Notes: generated by a model not told the origin, from the sequence alone. Shown: positions 1-7,496, numbered from the stretch's first letter. The stretch is 33,880 nucleotides of DNA from Clostridiales bacterium (GCA_022508265.1 JAFLVP010000003.1:1-33880); one strand, 5' to 3'. Translations and numbers: made by a program.

Positions 1-322
1 TTGCGATAACAAGCCAACGGATTGCAAGCGTCTGTCTTCTTTCGGGTCTTATTTCGATGGGAACCTGATAGTTGGCACCGCCTACTCTCCTTGCCTTAAC
101 TTCGAGTACGGGCATGAGATTGTTCATTGCCTGCTCGAAAATTTCCATTGCATCTTTGCCGAGTTTTTCACTCATTATATTAAAAGCGTCGTAAACGATC
201 GTCTGTGCCGTTCCGCGCTTGCCGTCGCGCATAATCTGGTTGATAAGCTTTGTCACAACCTTGGAATTATATACGGGATCGGGTAATACGTCCCTCTTGG
301 GAACGCCGCCTCTTCTGGGCAT
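1..322 (-). CDS. rpsG: 30S ribosomal protein S7 (3' end outside the window)
   Basis: S7 binds the 3' major domain of 16S rRNA and nucleates assembly of the small-subunit head. The visible first 107 codons read [20 protein letters not shown] and continue with a DGKRGTAQ stretch and the [17 protein letters not shown] rRNA-binding segment, all typical of bacterial S7. The ATG at 320-322 is preceded by the strong ribosome binding site GGAGGTAAAGAATT. The gene runs off the left edge, so the C-terminal third is not seen. It lies downstream of rpsL as in the str operon, but 456 bases separate the two genes and most of that is repeat copy A. I see no convincing separate promoter, so co-transcription through the repeat is inferred. 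Confidence 0.95.
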   Translation of the reverse strand, partial: MPRRGGVPKRDVLPDPVYNSKVVTKLINQIMRDGKRGTAQTIVYDAFNIMSEKLGKDAMEIFEQAMNNLMPVLEVKARRVGGANYQVPIEIRPERRQTLAIRWLVIA

Positions 323-349
323 AATTCTTTACCTCCGAAAAAAATTTGT

Positions 350-640
350 GTTCACAAAATTTGCTTGTTATTCTGTGCAAACACATTTTGCGAATTCGTT
401 TAAGGGTTTTTACCTTAAAAGGCTATTGCTTGCTACTTAGTTCACAAAATTTACTTGCTATTCTGCGCAAGCAAATTTTCGTGATTTGGGAAACTAAGTT
501 TCCCTTGATGCAATTATTAATGGCAAACATTTATAAAATTGCATCAATTCCCTTCCACTCAGGCGAAAGCATTCGCAAATTGAGTGCACGGGCGCAAAAA
601 TGTGATTTTGCTTGTGCCGTAAATTATTGTAAAATATAAC
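350..640 (+). repeat. Mosaic multi-hairpin repeat, copy A (between rpsL and rpsG)
   Basis: This copy fills most of the rpsL-rpsG gap. A degenerate first module starts with GTTCACAAAA at 350. The full series starts with GTTCACAAAA at 440. Hairpin 1 (440-484) has arm AAAATTTACTTGC, loop TATTCTGC (459-466) and arm GCAAGCAAATTTT, ending CGTGATTT. Hairpin 2 (488-504) is GGGAAAC-TAA-GTTTCCC. Hairpin 3 (505-547) pairs TTGATGCAATT with AATTGCATCAA around a loop containing GGCAAACA. Module 4 (556-586) pairs CACTCA with TGAGTG around GCGAA/TTCGC. Module 5 (about 590-621) is a GCAAAA/TTTTGC hairpin ending TGTGCCGTA. The same modules occur in the same order in copies B, C and D. Function is unknown. Confidence 0.85.
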
Positions 641-681
641 TCATTAAAGATTTAAGTTATTAAGTAGTAGCAAATCTTCTC

Positions 682-743
682 CGTTTTAAAACGAATACTG
701 CCTATTTATTGCGGTAAGGGTGATATAAATCCGAATAAATAGG
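682..743. repeat. Palindrome and long hairpin between copy A and rpsL
   Basis: Two inverted repeats sit just downstream of the rpsL stop codon. One is the perfect 12-base palindrome CGTTTTAAAACG (682-693). The other is a 10-bp stem CCTATTTATT (701-710) / AATAAATAGG (734-743) with a 23-base loop. Neither is followed by a clear T-tract on the minus strand, so neither is a standard terminator for rpsL. They could protect or process the rpsL-rpsG transcript, or be a further module of the neighbouring repeat; only one copy is visible here. Confidence 0.5.
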
Positions 744-778
744 AATTTTTACTTGTTGAAAATTACTGCGCCGAAAAA

Positions 779-1153
779 TTATTTCTTGGGTTTCTTTGCG
801 CCGTAACGGGAACGCGCCTGCATTCTCTTGGATACGCCTGCCGTATCGAGTGCGCCGCGCACGATGTGATAACGTACGCCGGGCAGGTCCTTAACTCTTC
901 CGCCTCTTATAAGAACCGAAGAGTGCTCCTGCAAATTGTGGCCTTCGCCGGGGATATAAACGGTACCTTCCTGCTTGTTGGTAAGGCGGACTCTTGCAAT
1001 CTTTCTTATTGCCGAGTTAGGCTTTTTAGGCGTGGTTGTCGTAACCGAAAGGCATACGCCGCGCTTTTGAGGGCAGTTGTCCAGAATGGGCGACTTGCTC
1101 TTGTAAACCTGTTTTTCCCTGCCGTTTCTTATCAGCTGGTTAATTGTAGGCAT
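779..1153 (-). CDS. rpsL: 30S ribosomal protein S12
   Basis: S12 sits at the decoding centre of the small subunit and governs translational accuracy. The 124-residue protein has the family's usual length and contains CPQKRGVC (27-34), [13 protein letters not shown] (39-51), [10 protein letters not shown] and [14 protein letters not shown]. Lys43 and Lys88, whose substitution gives streptomycin resistance in other bacteria, are both wild type, and Asp89, the methylthiolation site in E. coli, is present. The start is fixed by AAGGAGG upstream of the ATG. The gene has its own sigma-A-type promoter (1305-1333) and is not preceded by rpoB/rpoC as in many Firmicutes; recG lies upstream instead. Confidence 0.98.
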   Translation of the reverse strand: MPTINQLIRNGREKQVYKSKSPILDNCPQKRGVCLSVTTTTPKKPNSAIRKIARVRLTNKQEGTVYIPGEGHNLQEHSSVLIRGGRVKDLPGVRYHIVRGALDTAGVSKRMQARSRYGAKKPKK

Positions 1154-1304
1154 TTTTTACCTCCTTAATTTACTCGGGTGGCGTTTTATGGCACGCCCTG
1201 TATATATCACCGTCCGCTACCCTTAAAGCGTTCGGAAATAAACTTGATTTTTGCGCTTTTTGACTGAACGCACATAGTCGTCCATATTAAAATACGCAGA
1301 ACCA

Positions 1305-1333
1305 ATTCTACCAAACTTGTCAAGCCTTGTCAA
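1305..1333 (-). promoter_or_regulatory. Promoter of rpsL-rpsG
   Basis: Reading the minus strand, TTGACA (1328-1333), a 17-base spacer and TAGAAT (1305-1310) give a near-consensus sigma-A promoter. The predicted start near 1298 leaves a leader of about 145 bases before rpsL, which is room for an autoregulatory or S7/S12-responsive structure. I could not assign one. Confidence 0.85.
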
Positions 1334-1389
1334 ATGATTTTTTATTATTTGTAAAAATTATAGCCCATTTCATTATAATATAAAATAAA

Positions 1390-1437
1390 GTTCACGAAAA
1401 AAAGCCTGCTTTTCTGCGCAGGCTGTTTTTTGTGAAC
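1390..1437. terminator. Bidirectional intrinsic terminator with TTCAC/GTGAA ends
   Basis: AGCCTGC (1403-1409) pairs with GCAGGCT (1418-1424) around the loop TTTTCTGC. The hairpin has a seven-base A-run on the left and a six-base T-run on the right, so it can end transcripts on either strand. GTTCAC (1390-1395) and GTGAAC (1432-1437) extend the symmetry. On the minus strand it would end the asp23-fakA-recG transcript before the rpsL promoter. Its ends and loop match hairpin 1 of the repeat family, so it looks like a terminator variant of that module. Confidence 0.8.
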
Positions 1438-1632
1438 ATTTTTAAAACGCTTTACGGCGCAAGGAGGGTTTCCCTCCGCCCGCGCACCCGATTTGCGAAC
1501 CCTTTCGGCTTACTGGAAGGGAATTTGCGAGATTTTATTATTGTTTGCCCTTAGTTATCTCGCAAAGGGGAACTTAGTTCCCCCAAATCACGAAAAATTT
1601 AATTTGCAGAATAAAATTAAATTTTTGTGAAC
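1390..1632 (-). repeat. Mosaic multi-hairpin repeat, copy B (downstream of recG)
   Basis: This copy reads on the minus strand and begins directly after the recG stop codon. GTTCAC occupies 1627-1632. Hairpin 1 has a perfect 13-bp stem AAAAATTTAATTT / AAATTAAATTTTT around the loop TATTCTGC, followed by CGTGATTT. Hairpin 2 is GGGGAAC-TAA-GTTCCCC. Hairpin 3 pairs TTTGCGAGAT with ATCTCGCAAA around a loop containing GGGCAAACA. Module 4 keeps CGAAAGGGTTCGCAAAT. Module 5 is GGAGGG-AAA-CCCTCC ending TTGCGCCGTA (to 1453). A final GTTCAC-flanked module is the terminator at 1390-1437. Every stem differs from copy A but stays paired. Confidence 0.85.
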
Positions 1633-3639
1633 TTAATTTAAAACTATATTTTTCAAGCTCTCGTACTTCTGCGAGGCTATGCGGGCAAGCTTGTTTACGT
1701 CGTAGACGCCCGAGAACGCCTCGTCCGAGATATTCTTTGCCGTGAACACCGCGTCCACGGAGAATTTTAAATTTTTAATCTCCGACAACATTCTTCCGCT
1801 CTGGCGGGTGCCCATAAAGTCGCCGCCTCCGCGCATTTTTAAGTCCGCCTCGGCAATTTCGAAACCGTCGGTGCTGTTTTTTATAACACTCAATCTTTCG
1901 CGGGCTTCGGGCGTATCCGAACCCATTAAAAGGAAACAGTAGCTCTTTTTATCCCCTCTGCCCACACGTCCGCGGAGCTGATGGAGCTGTGAAAGCCCGA
2001 ACCTTTCGGCGTTGTAGATAATCATTGTTGTCGCCTCGGGGACGTCCACACCCACCTCGATTACGGTAGTCGAAACGAGGCAGTCGTACTCCCCCTCTTT
2101 GAACGCCGTCATAACCTCGTTCTTCTGCTTGTCCTTCATCTTGCCGTGCAAAAGCGCAAATCTTACGGAGGGCATTTTGGCTTTGAGCTCCTCGTAAATT
2201 TCGGTTACGGACATTACCGTTCCCTCGTCGTCGCCCTCTATCTTGGGGCAGACTATGTAGGTGCGGTTGCCGAGCCCCGCCTGCTCCGCAACGTAATTGT
2301 ACATTGCCGGATACTTGCTTTCGGGAATTATGGAAGTGGAAATTTCCTGCCTTGCCTTGGGCTTGTCCTTTATGGTAGTTATATCGAGGTCGCCGTAGAA
2401 AATTAAAGAGAGCGTTCTCGGAATGGGGGTTGCAGACATTATGAGAGTGTCGCACCCGTCGCCCTTTTGGGTTAAAGACGCCCTCTGCGCCACGCCGAAG
2501 CGGTGCTGTTCGTCGCAGACGGTAAAGGCAAGATTATTGAATATAACGTCGTCCCGGATAACGGCGTGAGTGCCGCAGACTATGTGCGCTTCCCCGCTTG
2601 CGAGCGCCTTTTTAATCTCTCTTTTTTCGGCGGCGGGGGTTGAGCCCGTAAGGGTTTTTACGCAGTATTCGGGGAAGTATTTTTCAATGAGCTTTGCGCT
2701 CTGACGGGCAAGCACCTCGGTGGGGGAAATCATTGCCGCCTGATAACCCGACTTGACCGCCATAAATATGCCCGCAAGCGCAACCGCGGTCTTGCCGCAG
2801 CCGACGTCGCCCTGCAAGAGCATATTCATATTGTGCGGGGAAGTTAAATTGCAGTAAATTGCGTTTACCGCGTCGTTTTGCCCCTGCGTGAAGCTGAAAC
2901 CAAAGCGGGATATAAACTCCGCAACCGCCTTGCGCGTGACGTTGTAGCGGCGGGTGCGCACGTCGTCCCTGTCCCCCTTTATGACCTTGAAAGCCGTGAC
3001 GAGCAGGAAATACTCTTCAACCGCAATTCTGAAAGACGCCTCTTTTATATCGCGGGCGCTTTCGGGACAGTGAATTTTCCGATACGCCGTAGAAAGGGGC
3101 ATGAGCGAATACTTTCTGCACAGCTGTTCCGGAATATTGCTGTAAAAGCTCGTCTTTGCGAGCGCGTCCTTTACGGCAACCCGCACAATTCCCTGCGTCA
3201 AGCTGCCCGACAGCGAATAGACGGGCACGAGCCCCTTTAAGTTGGAGACCTTGTCAGAAGGCTCGAACGAGGGATTGACGAGAGTCGCGCCCATTCCGTA
3301 TCTGTTCTGAACCCTGCCGTAGAAGAGGTATTCCCCTCTCGTCAACTTATTTGCGACATACATCTGATTGAACCAGATTGCCGAAAATATATATCCGCCC
3401 TGCTGACACATCGCCTTGACGAAGGGGCGGCGGGAATAGCGGTTGACTTCAACGTCCAGGACCTCGCACACGGTCAAAATTACGTCGTTGTGATATGCCC
3501 TTTGAACGGGCGTGACGTTGCGCATATCAAGATAGTCGCGCGGATAGTGCTTTGCGACCTCCTCAACCGTGTATATGCCGAGTTTGTTGAAATCTTTCTC
3601 TCTCTTTTCCGATATAAATTTTAATTTACAAAGTTCCAT
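1633..3639 (-). CDS. recG: ATP-dependent DNA helicase RecG
   Basis: RecG is a superfamily 2 helicase that regresses stalled replication forks and branch-migrates Holliday junctions. The 668-residue length is near the family norm. An N-terminal OB-type wedge domain is followed by the helicase motor with GDVGCGKTAVALAG (Walker A, near residue 278), CDEQHRFG (motif II), TATPIPRTL-like motif III (MSATPIPRTL) and QLRGRVGRG (motif VI), then the family-typical MGTRQSG segment near the C terminus. It is last in asp23-fakA-recG. In B. subtilis recG also follows yloU-yloV, with sdaAB/sdaAA between, which are absent here. The ribosome binding site before the ATG is weak, and a short hairpin (3659-3680) precedes it. 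The stop codon directly abuts repeat copy B. Confidence 0.97.
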   Translation of the reverse strand: MELCKLKFISEKREKDFNKLGIYTVEEVAKHYPRDYLDMRNVTPVQRAYHNDVILTVCEVLDVEVNRYSRRPFVKAMCQQGGYIFSAIWFNQMYVANKLTRGEYLFYGRVQNRYGMGATLVNPSFEPSDKVSNLKGLVPVYSLSGSLTQGIVRVAVKDALAKTSFYSNIPEQLCRKYSLMPLSTAYRKIHCPESARDIKEASFRIAVEEYFLLVTAFKVIKGDRDDVRTRRYNVTRKAVAEFISRFGFSFTQGQNDAVNAIYCNLTSPHNMNMLLQGDVGCGKTAVALAGIFMAVKSGYQAAMISPTEVLARQSAKLIEKYFPEYCVKTLTGSTPAAEKREIKKALASGEAHIVCGTHAVIRDDVIFNNLAFTVCDEQHRFGVAQRASLTQKGDGCDTLIMSATPIPRTLSLIFYGDLDITTIKDKPKARQEISTSIIPESKYPAMYNYVAEQAGLGNRTYIVCPKIEGDDEGTVMSVTEIYEELKAKMPSVRFALLHGKMKDKQKNEVMTAFKEGEYDCLVSTTVIEVGVDVPEATTMIIYNAERFGLSQLHQLRGRVGRGDKKSYCFLLMGSDTPEARERLSVIKNSTDGFEIAEADLKMRGGGDFMGTRQSGRMLSEIKNLKFSVDAVFTAKNISDEAFSGVYDVNKLARIASQKYESLKNIVLN

Positions 3640-3658
3640 TTTATCTTTTTATAAATAT

Positions 3659-3680
3659 TGCCGCAAGTACTCTTGCGGCA
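3659..3680. other. Hairpin between fakA and recG
   Basis: TGCCGCAAG (3659-3667) pairs perfectly with CTTGCGGCA (3672-3680) around a four-base loop. On the minus strand it is followed only by a mixed A/T run, so full termination is doubtful. It could partly attenuate recG or mark an mRNA processing site, which would fit recG being needed at lower levels than the genes before it. Confidence 0.6.
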
Positions 3681-3699
3681 TTAGTAAGTTTTTTTGAGT

Positions 3700-5352
3700 T
3701 TATTCCAAAGATACCATATAGTAATACACGGGCTGACCGCCGTAGTGGAAATCTACGTCGCAATCGGGATAGAGCTCGGTAATTTTTGCCGCAAGCTCTT
3801 CCGCCTCCTCTTCCTTGACGCCCTCGCCGTAGTATAAAGTTATCATCTCGTGGTCGTCGTTTTTGAGAGCCTTGACAAGCTTGACGGTCGTCTCCTCGAT
3901 GCTGTCGCTCTTGGCAAGGATACGCTTGTTGTCAAGTCCTATTATGTCGCCCTCTTTGAGCTTGAACCCGTTCATAGTGGTGTTTCTTACGGCGTAAGTT
4001 ACCTGACCGGACGATACGTTGTCGATTGCGTGCGTCATATTGGTCTTATTTTCGGGAACGGACGCTTCGGGGTTGAAGGCAAGCGCCGCCGCAAAGCCCT
4101 GCGGCACGGTTTTTGTGGGAATTACGTGAATAGTGCGGTTGTTGACGAGCGCCTTTGCCTGCTCCGCCGCAAGTATTACGTTGGAGTTGTTGGGGAACAC
4201 GAACACGTTCGAAGCGTTAATCTTCTGAACGGCGTCGGCAATATCCTGCGCGGCGGGGTTCATTGTCTGACCGCCCTCTATAATTCTGTCGCAGAGAAGA
4301 TCCTTGAATATTTCCGCAAGACCGCTGCCCGCACAGATTGCAAGCATACCCATCTCTTTCTTCTCCGCCTCCATCTTGGCTTTTAAGGCGCGGTTTTCTT
4401 CAAGCATGTTTTCTATCTTGATTCTGTCAAGCTCGCCGAGCTCGAGCGCGTAACTCAAAGCAATACCGGGGGTGTTGGTGTGAACGTGAACCTTTACGAG
4501 CTCCAAATCGCCTATACAGATTACGCTGTCGCCTATCTGCATCAGCTTTTCCTTTAATTTGTCGATGTCGGCAAGGGTGGTCATCTGTTTTAAGTTGATG
4601 ACGAAAAATTCGGTGCAGTACGCAAATTCTATCTCGCCCAAATCGAGGTTGATTATGTCCGAGTTGTCGCCGAAAACGTCCTCGTCGGATTTTGTTTCAA
4701 CGGCCTCGGTGGGGATTTCGCCGAGGTCCGCCTCATCGCCCGAGAACGCGGCAAGGAAACCGCGCATTATGGTCATAAGCCCCATGCCGCCCGAGTCCAC
4801 AACCCCCGCCTTTTTCAAAACGGGAAGAAGCTCGGGTGTGCGGGCAAGCGCCTCGTCGCCGACTTCGATAAGCGCTTTTAAAAAGGGTACGAAGTCCTTG
4901 TGCTCGCTCGCAAGACGGGGAGCCGCCTCGCTCATAAGCCTTACAACCGTAAGTATAGTTCCCTCTTTGGGAATTGCAACCGCGCCGTAGGCAACCTTGG
5001 TTCCCGCCTCCAACGCCTTTGCAAATATTTTAGTGGTAAAAGAGTCCTTCGTGTCCTTAATTACGGAACAAATTCCTCTCATTATCTGTGATGAAATTAC
5101 GCCCGAATTTCCTCTTGCGCCCTTTAAAGCGCCCTTTGAAACGCTGTCGCAAATTTCCTGAAAACGGTTCGAAGTACAACCGCCAAGCTCCTTAACCGCC
5201 GATTGCAGCGTGAGCGACATATTTGTGCCCGTATCTCCGTCGGGAACGGGGAATACATTGTATGAGTCGATTTTGGTTCTGTTTATATCAAGCATTCTCG
5301 AGCCCGAGATTATCATCTTGCGGAACTCGGTACTGTTTATTGTTTTCTGCAT
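3700..5352 (-). CDS. fakA: Fatty acid kinase catalytic subunit FakA (DAK2 domain, YloV family)
   Basis: FakA transfers phosphate from ATP to a fatty acid held by a DegV-family FakB protein, giving acyl-phosphate for phospholipid synthesis. The DAK2 kinase domain carries NVFPVPDGDTGTN (32-44) with Asp38 and Asp40 at the metal/nucleotide-binding positions known from S. aureus FakA, and GARGNSGVISSQI follows. The middle domain contains YCTEFF and KVHVHTN, which fit its proposed zinc site, and a DegV-like C-terminal domain completes about 550 residues. I chose the ATG at 5350-5352 because AAGGAG precedes it; an in-frame extension to 5400 has no ribosome binding site. A candidate FakB partner lies at 27863-28708. 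Confidence 0.93.
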   Translation of the reverse strand: MQKTINSTEFRKMIISGSRMLDINRTKIDSYNVFPVPDGDTGTNMSLTLQSAVKELGGCTSNRFQEICDSVSKGALKGARGNSGVISSQIMRGICSVIKDTKDSFTTKIFAKALEAGTKVAYGAVAIPKEGTILTVVRLMSEAAPRLASEHKDFVPFLKALIEVGDEALARTPELLPVLKKAGVVDSGGMGLMTIMRGFLAAFSGDEADLGEIPTEAVETKSDEDVFGDNSDIINLDLGEIEFAYCTEFFVINLKQMTTLADIDKLKEKLMQIGDSVICIGDLELVKVHVHTNTPGIALSYALELGELDRIKIENMLEENRALKAKMEAEKKEMGMLAICAGSGLAEIFKDLLCDRIIEGGQTMNPAAQDIADAVQKINASNVFVFPNNSNVILAAEQAKALVNNRTIHVIPTKTVPQGFAAALAFNPEASVPENKTNMTHAIDNVSSGQVTYAVRNTTMNGFKLKEGDIIGLDNKRILAKSDSIEETTVKLVKALKNDDHEMITLYYGEGVKEEEAEELAAKITELYPDCDVDFHYGGQPVYYYMVSLE

Positions 5353-5416
5353 ATTACTCCTTAATAAGGGTCGACCACCGCGAGGGGTATCTATAAACAA
5401 GCAATAAGGTAAAGTA

Positions 5417-5767
5417 TTACAACTTTACCCCTAAAATATTGACGTTTACGGTGTCAACTATCATGCCCGTAAAGCGTTCAACCTTGTATTTAACGCCTTC
5501 TTTCAATGATTCGGCTACGGCGTTTATGGAAACGCCGTATTTTATAATTACGTTTACGTCTATAAAAATTCTGTCACCCGAAGTTACTACCTTGATTCCG
5601 CGGCCGTCGGGCTGTCTTTTCATAAGCTCGGACAGCGAGTCTTTTAAACGGCGGGAAACGGTGTCAACGATGCCGTAGCATTCGAGCACAGCGTTTTTAG
5701 CCACCTTTGCGATGGCTTGGTCGGAGATTGAAATTTTTCCGTAAACGTTGCTTGTGTTGACCGACAT
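5417..5767 (-). CDS. Asp23/Gls24 family envelope stress protein (YloU-like)
   Basis: A 116-residue Asp23/Gls24 domain protein: GKISISDQAIAKVAKNAVLECYGIV at the start and the alternating hydrophobic strand pattern ending VDTVNVNILGVKL are typical. In S. aureus Asp23 is membrane-associated through a partner and linked to cell-envelope homeostasis; the YloU-type paralogue encoded next to fakA has no settled biochemical role. It is first in the transcript asp23-fakA-recG, with AGGAG before the ATG and a sigma-A-like promoter at 5854-5882. The position between rpmB and fakA is the conserved Firmicutes arrangement. Confidence 0.93.
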   Translation of the reverse strand: MSVNTSNVYGKISISDQAIAKVAKNAVLECYGIVDTVSRRLKDSLSELMKRQPDGRGIKVVTSGDRIFIDVNVIIKYGVSINAVAESLKEGVKYKVERFTGMIVDTVNVNILGVKL

Positions 5768-5853
5768 TTTTACTCCTAATTTGGGAACTTATGCTTTATG
5801 CGAAACTTCAAATTGTGATAAAATCCGAAGCTTCTCGGCTATCCCCAATGGCT

Positions 5854-5882
5854 ATTCTAAACTATTTTATTCGTTTTGGCAA
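5854..5882 (-). promoter_or_regulatory. Promoter of asp23-fakA-recG
   Basis: On the minus strand TTGCCA (5877-5882), a 17-base spacer and TAGAAT (5854-5859). It lies in the 331-base divergent region to rpmB. The leader to asp23 is about 80 bases and holds a small CCGA/TCGG hairpin around AGAAGC. The rest of the divergent region is AT-rich, with no further gene visible. Confidence 0.75.
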
Positions 5883-6007
5883 GTATTTCCTGACGAAATA
5901 TCAAAATTCGACCCTTTAAACCCGCAGAAAATACGCCTTTTGGATAATAATGCTAAAATTATTTTGCAAATTCCGCAAAAAAATAAAACAATAATACGCA
6001 TTTTTAA

Positions 6008-6070
6008 TTGATTTTTTTTAAAAGAAGTGTTATATTTTATAAGGTCGCTTTGATAACGGCCTTATTTTTA
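6008..6070 (+). promoter_or_regulatory. rpmB promoter and leader hairpin
   Basis: TTGATT (6008-6013), a 17-base spacer and TATATT (6031-6036) form a plausible sigma-A promoter. The leader then holds AAGGTC / GGCCTT, a 6-bp hairpin with one G-T pair, followed by ATTTTTAA. That arrangement resembles a weak terminator inside the leader and could be an attenuator or an autoregulatory target; the stem is short, so this part is tentative. Confidence 0.6.
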
Positions 6071-6098
6071 ACGAATTATCCCCACGGAGGTGTATCAT

Positions 6099-6281
6099 AT
6101 GTCAAGAGTTTGCGGCGTATGCGGAAAAGGTCAGACTTCGGGCAACAACGTAAGCCACTCGAAGAGAAGAACAAGAAGAACTTTCAAGGCCAACGTACAG
6201 AAAGTTTCCTATATCGAGAACGGCAAACAGGTCACAGGTTATGTTTGCACGAGATGCCTTAAAACCGTAGAGAGAGCATAA
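6099..6281 (+). CDS. rpmB: 50S ribosomal protein L28
   Basis: A 60-residue L28 of the zinc-ribbon type. Cys5 and Cys8 (VCGVCGKG) pair with Cys50 and Cys53 (YVCTRCLK) to give the CxxC...CxxC metal site; SHSKRRTRRTFKANVQ is the conserved rRNA-binding stretch. The start is the ATG at 6099, correctly spaced after CGGAGG; the upstream in-frame GTG at 6090 overlaps that ribosome binding site and is unlikely. It is the only plus-strand gene in the left half of the window and is divergent from asp23, as in many Firmicutes. Confidence 0.97.
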   Translation: MSRVCGVCGKGQTSGNNVSHSKRRTRRTFKANVQKVSYIENGKQVTGYVCTRCLKTVERA

Positions 6282-6308
6282 ATTTACGGATTTGTTTCAG
6301 TACACAAA

Positions 6309-6331
6309 AACCGCTTCATTTCGAAGCGGTT
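6309..6331. terminator. Bidirectional terminator between rpmB and the LRR lipoprotein gene
   Basis: AACCGCTTC (6309-6317) pairs with GAAGCGGTT (6323-6331) around a five-base loop, with an A-run on the left and a long T-rich run on the right. It serves the convergent rpmB (+) and LRR (-) genes. It is flanked by GTACACAAAAA and, on the right, TTTTGTGAAC (6347-6356), the same ends seen in the mosaic repeats, six bases from the LRR stop codon. Confidence 0.85.
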
Positions 6332-6360
6332 TTTTATTTTTTTAATTTTGTGAACTGCTT

Positions 6361-7440
6361 TTATGCCGTGTAGCCTGTATTGTAAGTTATTGTCAATTTG
6401 TCGTTTTTATCCTCAAACAGAGCGTCGTTATTAAAGGTTGAGCCGCTATAACTATACGAGGGGTTTTCAATTTGAATTTGAGCCCACTCCTCTTCGGTTC
6501 CGGCATAGTTGATAATTTTAAGCGAGGTGCAGTTGTGGAAGGCGTGTCCGTACAGGATACTGCCGCCGCTGAAATACGCCTCCTCTATTTTTGTGACGGA
6601 CGATGGAATATAGACCTCTTCAAGGTTGTCGCAGTAGCCGAATACGCCCGATTTTAATACGGTAATTCCACTGCCGACAACAACTTTTTTGAGCGAACGG
6701 CAGGTATGGAACGCGCCGTAACCCAAGCCGAGCAGAGTTTCCGTTTGAGGTTCCCCTTGCTCATCCGTCACGGAAATTTGCGTGTCGTGCACGCTGTCGG
6801 GTATTATAACCTCCGTCAGAGCGCTGTTGTAAAAGGCAAGATGACCTATACTTTCCAACCCCTCGGGGAAAGTAATTTTGCTCAAAGCATAGCAGTCCTC
6901 GAAAGCGCGTGCTCTTATAATTTTAAGATTTTGGGGGAGATTTACGGTTTCAAGAGTTTTGCACTCTAAAAAAGCGTAGTAGCCGATAGTTTCAACCGTG
7001 TAGGGAAGATTTACTTTCGTCAGACTCGAGTCGTAGCCGAAGATGCCCTGCGGAATTTCCTTAAGGGTGCTTCCCTCTTTAAATTCCACTTCTTCAAGCT
7101 GTGCGCAATTCGCAAACGCCGCAATGCCTATTTTGGTTATCGAGGCGGGAATTATCAGTCTGGTTATGGCACAGCCGCGGAAGCCCTCTTGGGCAATTTC
7201 CTTTACGGGGGCCTCTTTGTCGCCCTCGCCGTAGGTTGCGGGGATTTCAAGCGTGCCTGTAAGCGAGCTGACGTATCCGCCCGCCTTTACCACGTAGTAA
7301 CCCTCCTCGCCGTCATATTGGATATAGTCGTAGTCGATTGTGTAGCTACAGCCGGACGCGGTCAGGCAAATCAAAGCCAAGAATACAAAAATTATTGCCG
7401 CAAATATTGCGGTTATTTTTTTCGTGTGTTTGATTTTCAT
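6361..7440 (-). CDS. BspA-like leucine-rich-repeat lipoprotein
   Basis: A secreted surface protein of about 359 residues. The N terminus is MKIKHTKKITAIFAAII followed by a hydrophobic stretch and the lipobox LTASGC, so it should be cleaved and lipid-anchored outside the membrane. From about residue 50 on there are repeated LRR_5 (BspA/Treponema type) units such as IGYYAFLECKTLETVNLPQNL, each ending in a conserved N/P-L pattern. Such domains usually mediate protein or surface binding; the ligand is unknown. I take the ATG at 7438-7440: it has no ribosome binding site, but a promoter places the transcript start next to it. The upstream in-frame ATG at 7476 would lie inside a terminator stem. 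It is an accessory gene inside a housekeeping neighbourhood. Confidence 0.88.
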   Translation of the reverse strand: MKIKHTKKITAIFAAIIFVFLALICLTASGCSYTIDYDYIQYDGEEGYYVVKAGGYVSSLTGTLEIPATYGEGDKEAPVKEIAQEGFRGCAITRLIIPASITKIGIAAFANCAQLEEVEFKEGSTLKEIPQGIFGYDSSLTKVNLPYTVETIGYYAFLECKTLETVNLPQNLKIIRARAFEDCYALSKITFPEGLESIGHLAFYNSALTEVIIPDSVHDTQISVTDEQGEPQTETLLGLGYGAFHTCRSLKKVVVGSGITVLKSGVFGYCDNLEEVYIPSSVTKIEEAYFSGGSILYGHAFHNCTSLKIINYAGTEEEWAQIQIENPSYSYSGSTFNNDALFEDKNDKLTITYNTGYTA

Positions 7441-7447
7441 ATTATAT

Positions 7448-7476
7448 ATTGTATCATAGCGCAAAACAAAAAGCAA
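7448..7476 (-). promoter_or_regulatory. Promoter of the LRR lipoprotein gene (leaderless transcript predicted)
   Basis: Reading minus, TTGCTT (7471-7476), a 17-base spacer and TACAAT (7448-7453). The expected start is near 7441, and the ATG begins at 7440, so the mRNA would have essentially no leader. The -35 hexamer lies within the terminator stem of the preceding M19 gene. Confidence 0.65.
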
Positions 7477-7496
7477 GCCACTTAAAGCTTGCTTTT
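7469..7496 (-). terminator. Terminator of the M19 dipeptidase gene
   Basis: AAAAGCAAGC (7469-7478) and GCTTGCTTTT (7487-7496) form a 10-bp stem with an eight-base loop. On the minus strand it follows the M19 stop codon and is followed by TTTTTGTTTTG. It overlaps the -35 element of the LRR gene. Confidence 0.75.

Noticed and set aside
350-640. Integron attC-like site, suggested by conserved ends and variable paired stems
   Set aside because: There are no RYYYAAC/GTTRRRY core sites, no gene cassettes between copies and no integrase in the window, and each element has several hairpins rather than one.
1949-2455. A 168-codon frame inside recG on the same strand
   Set aside because: Out-of-frame reading of recG with low-complexity Arg/Gly/Asn content.
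3850-4386. A 178-codon open frame on the plus strand opposite fakA
   Set aside because: Shadow of the GC-biased codon pattern of fakA; no family signature and no start signal.
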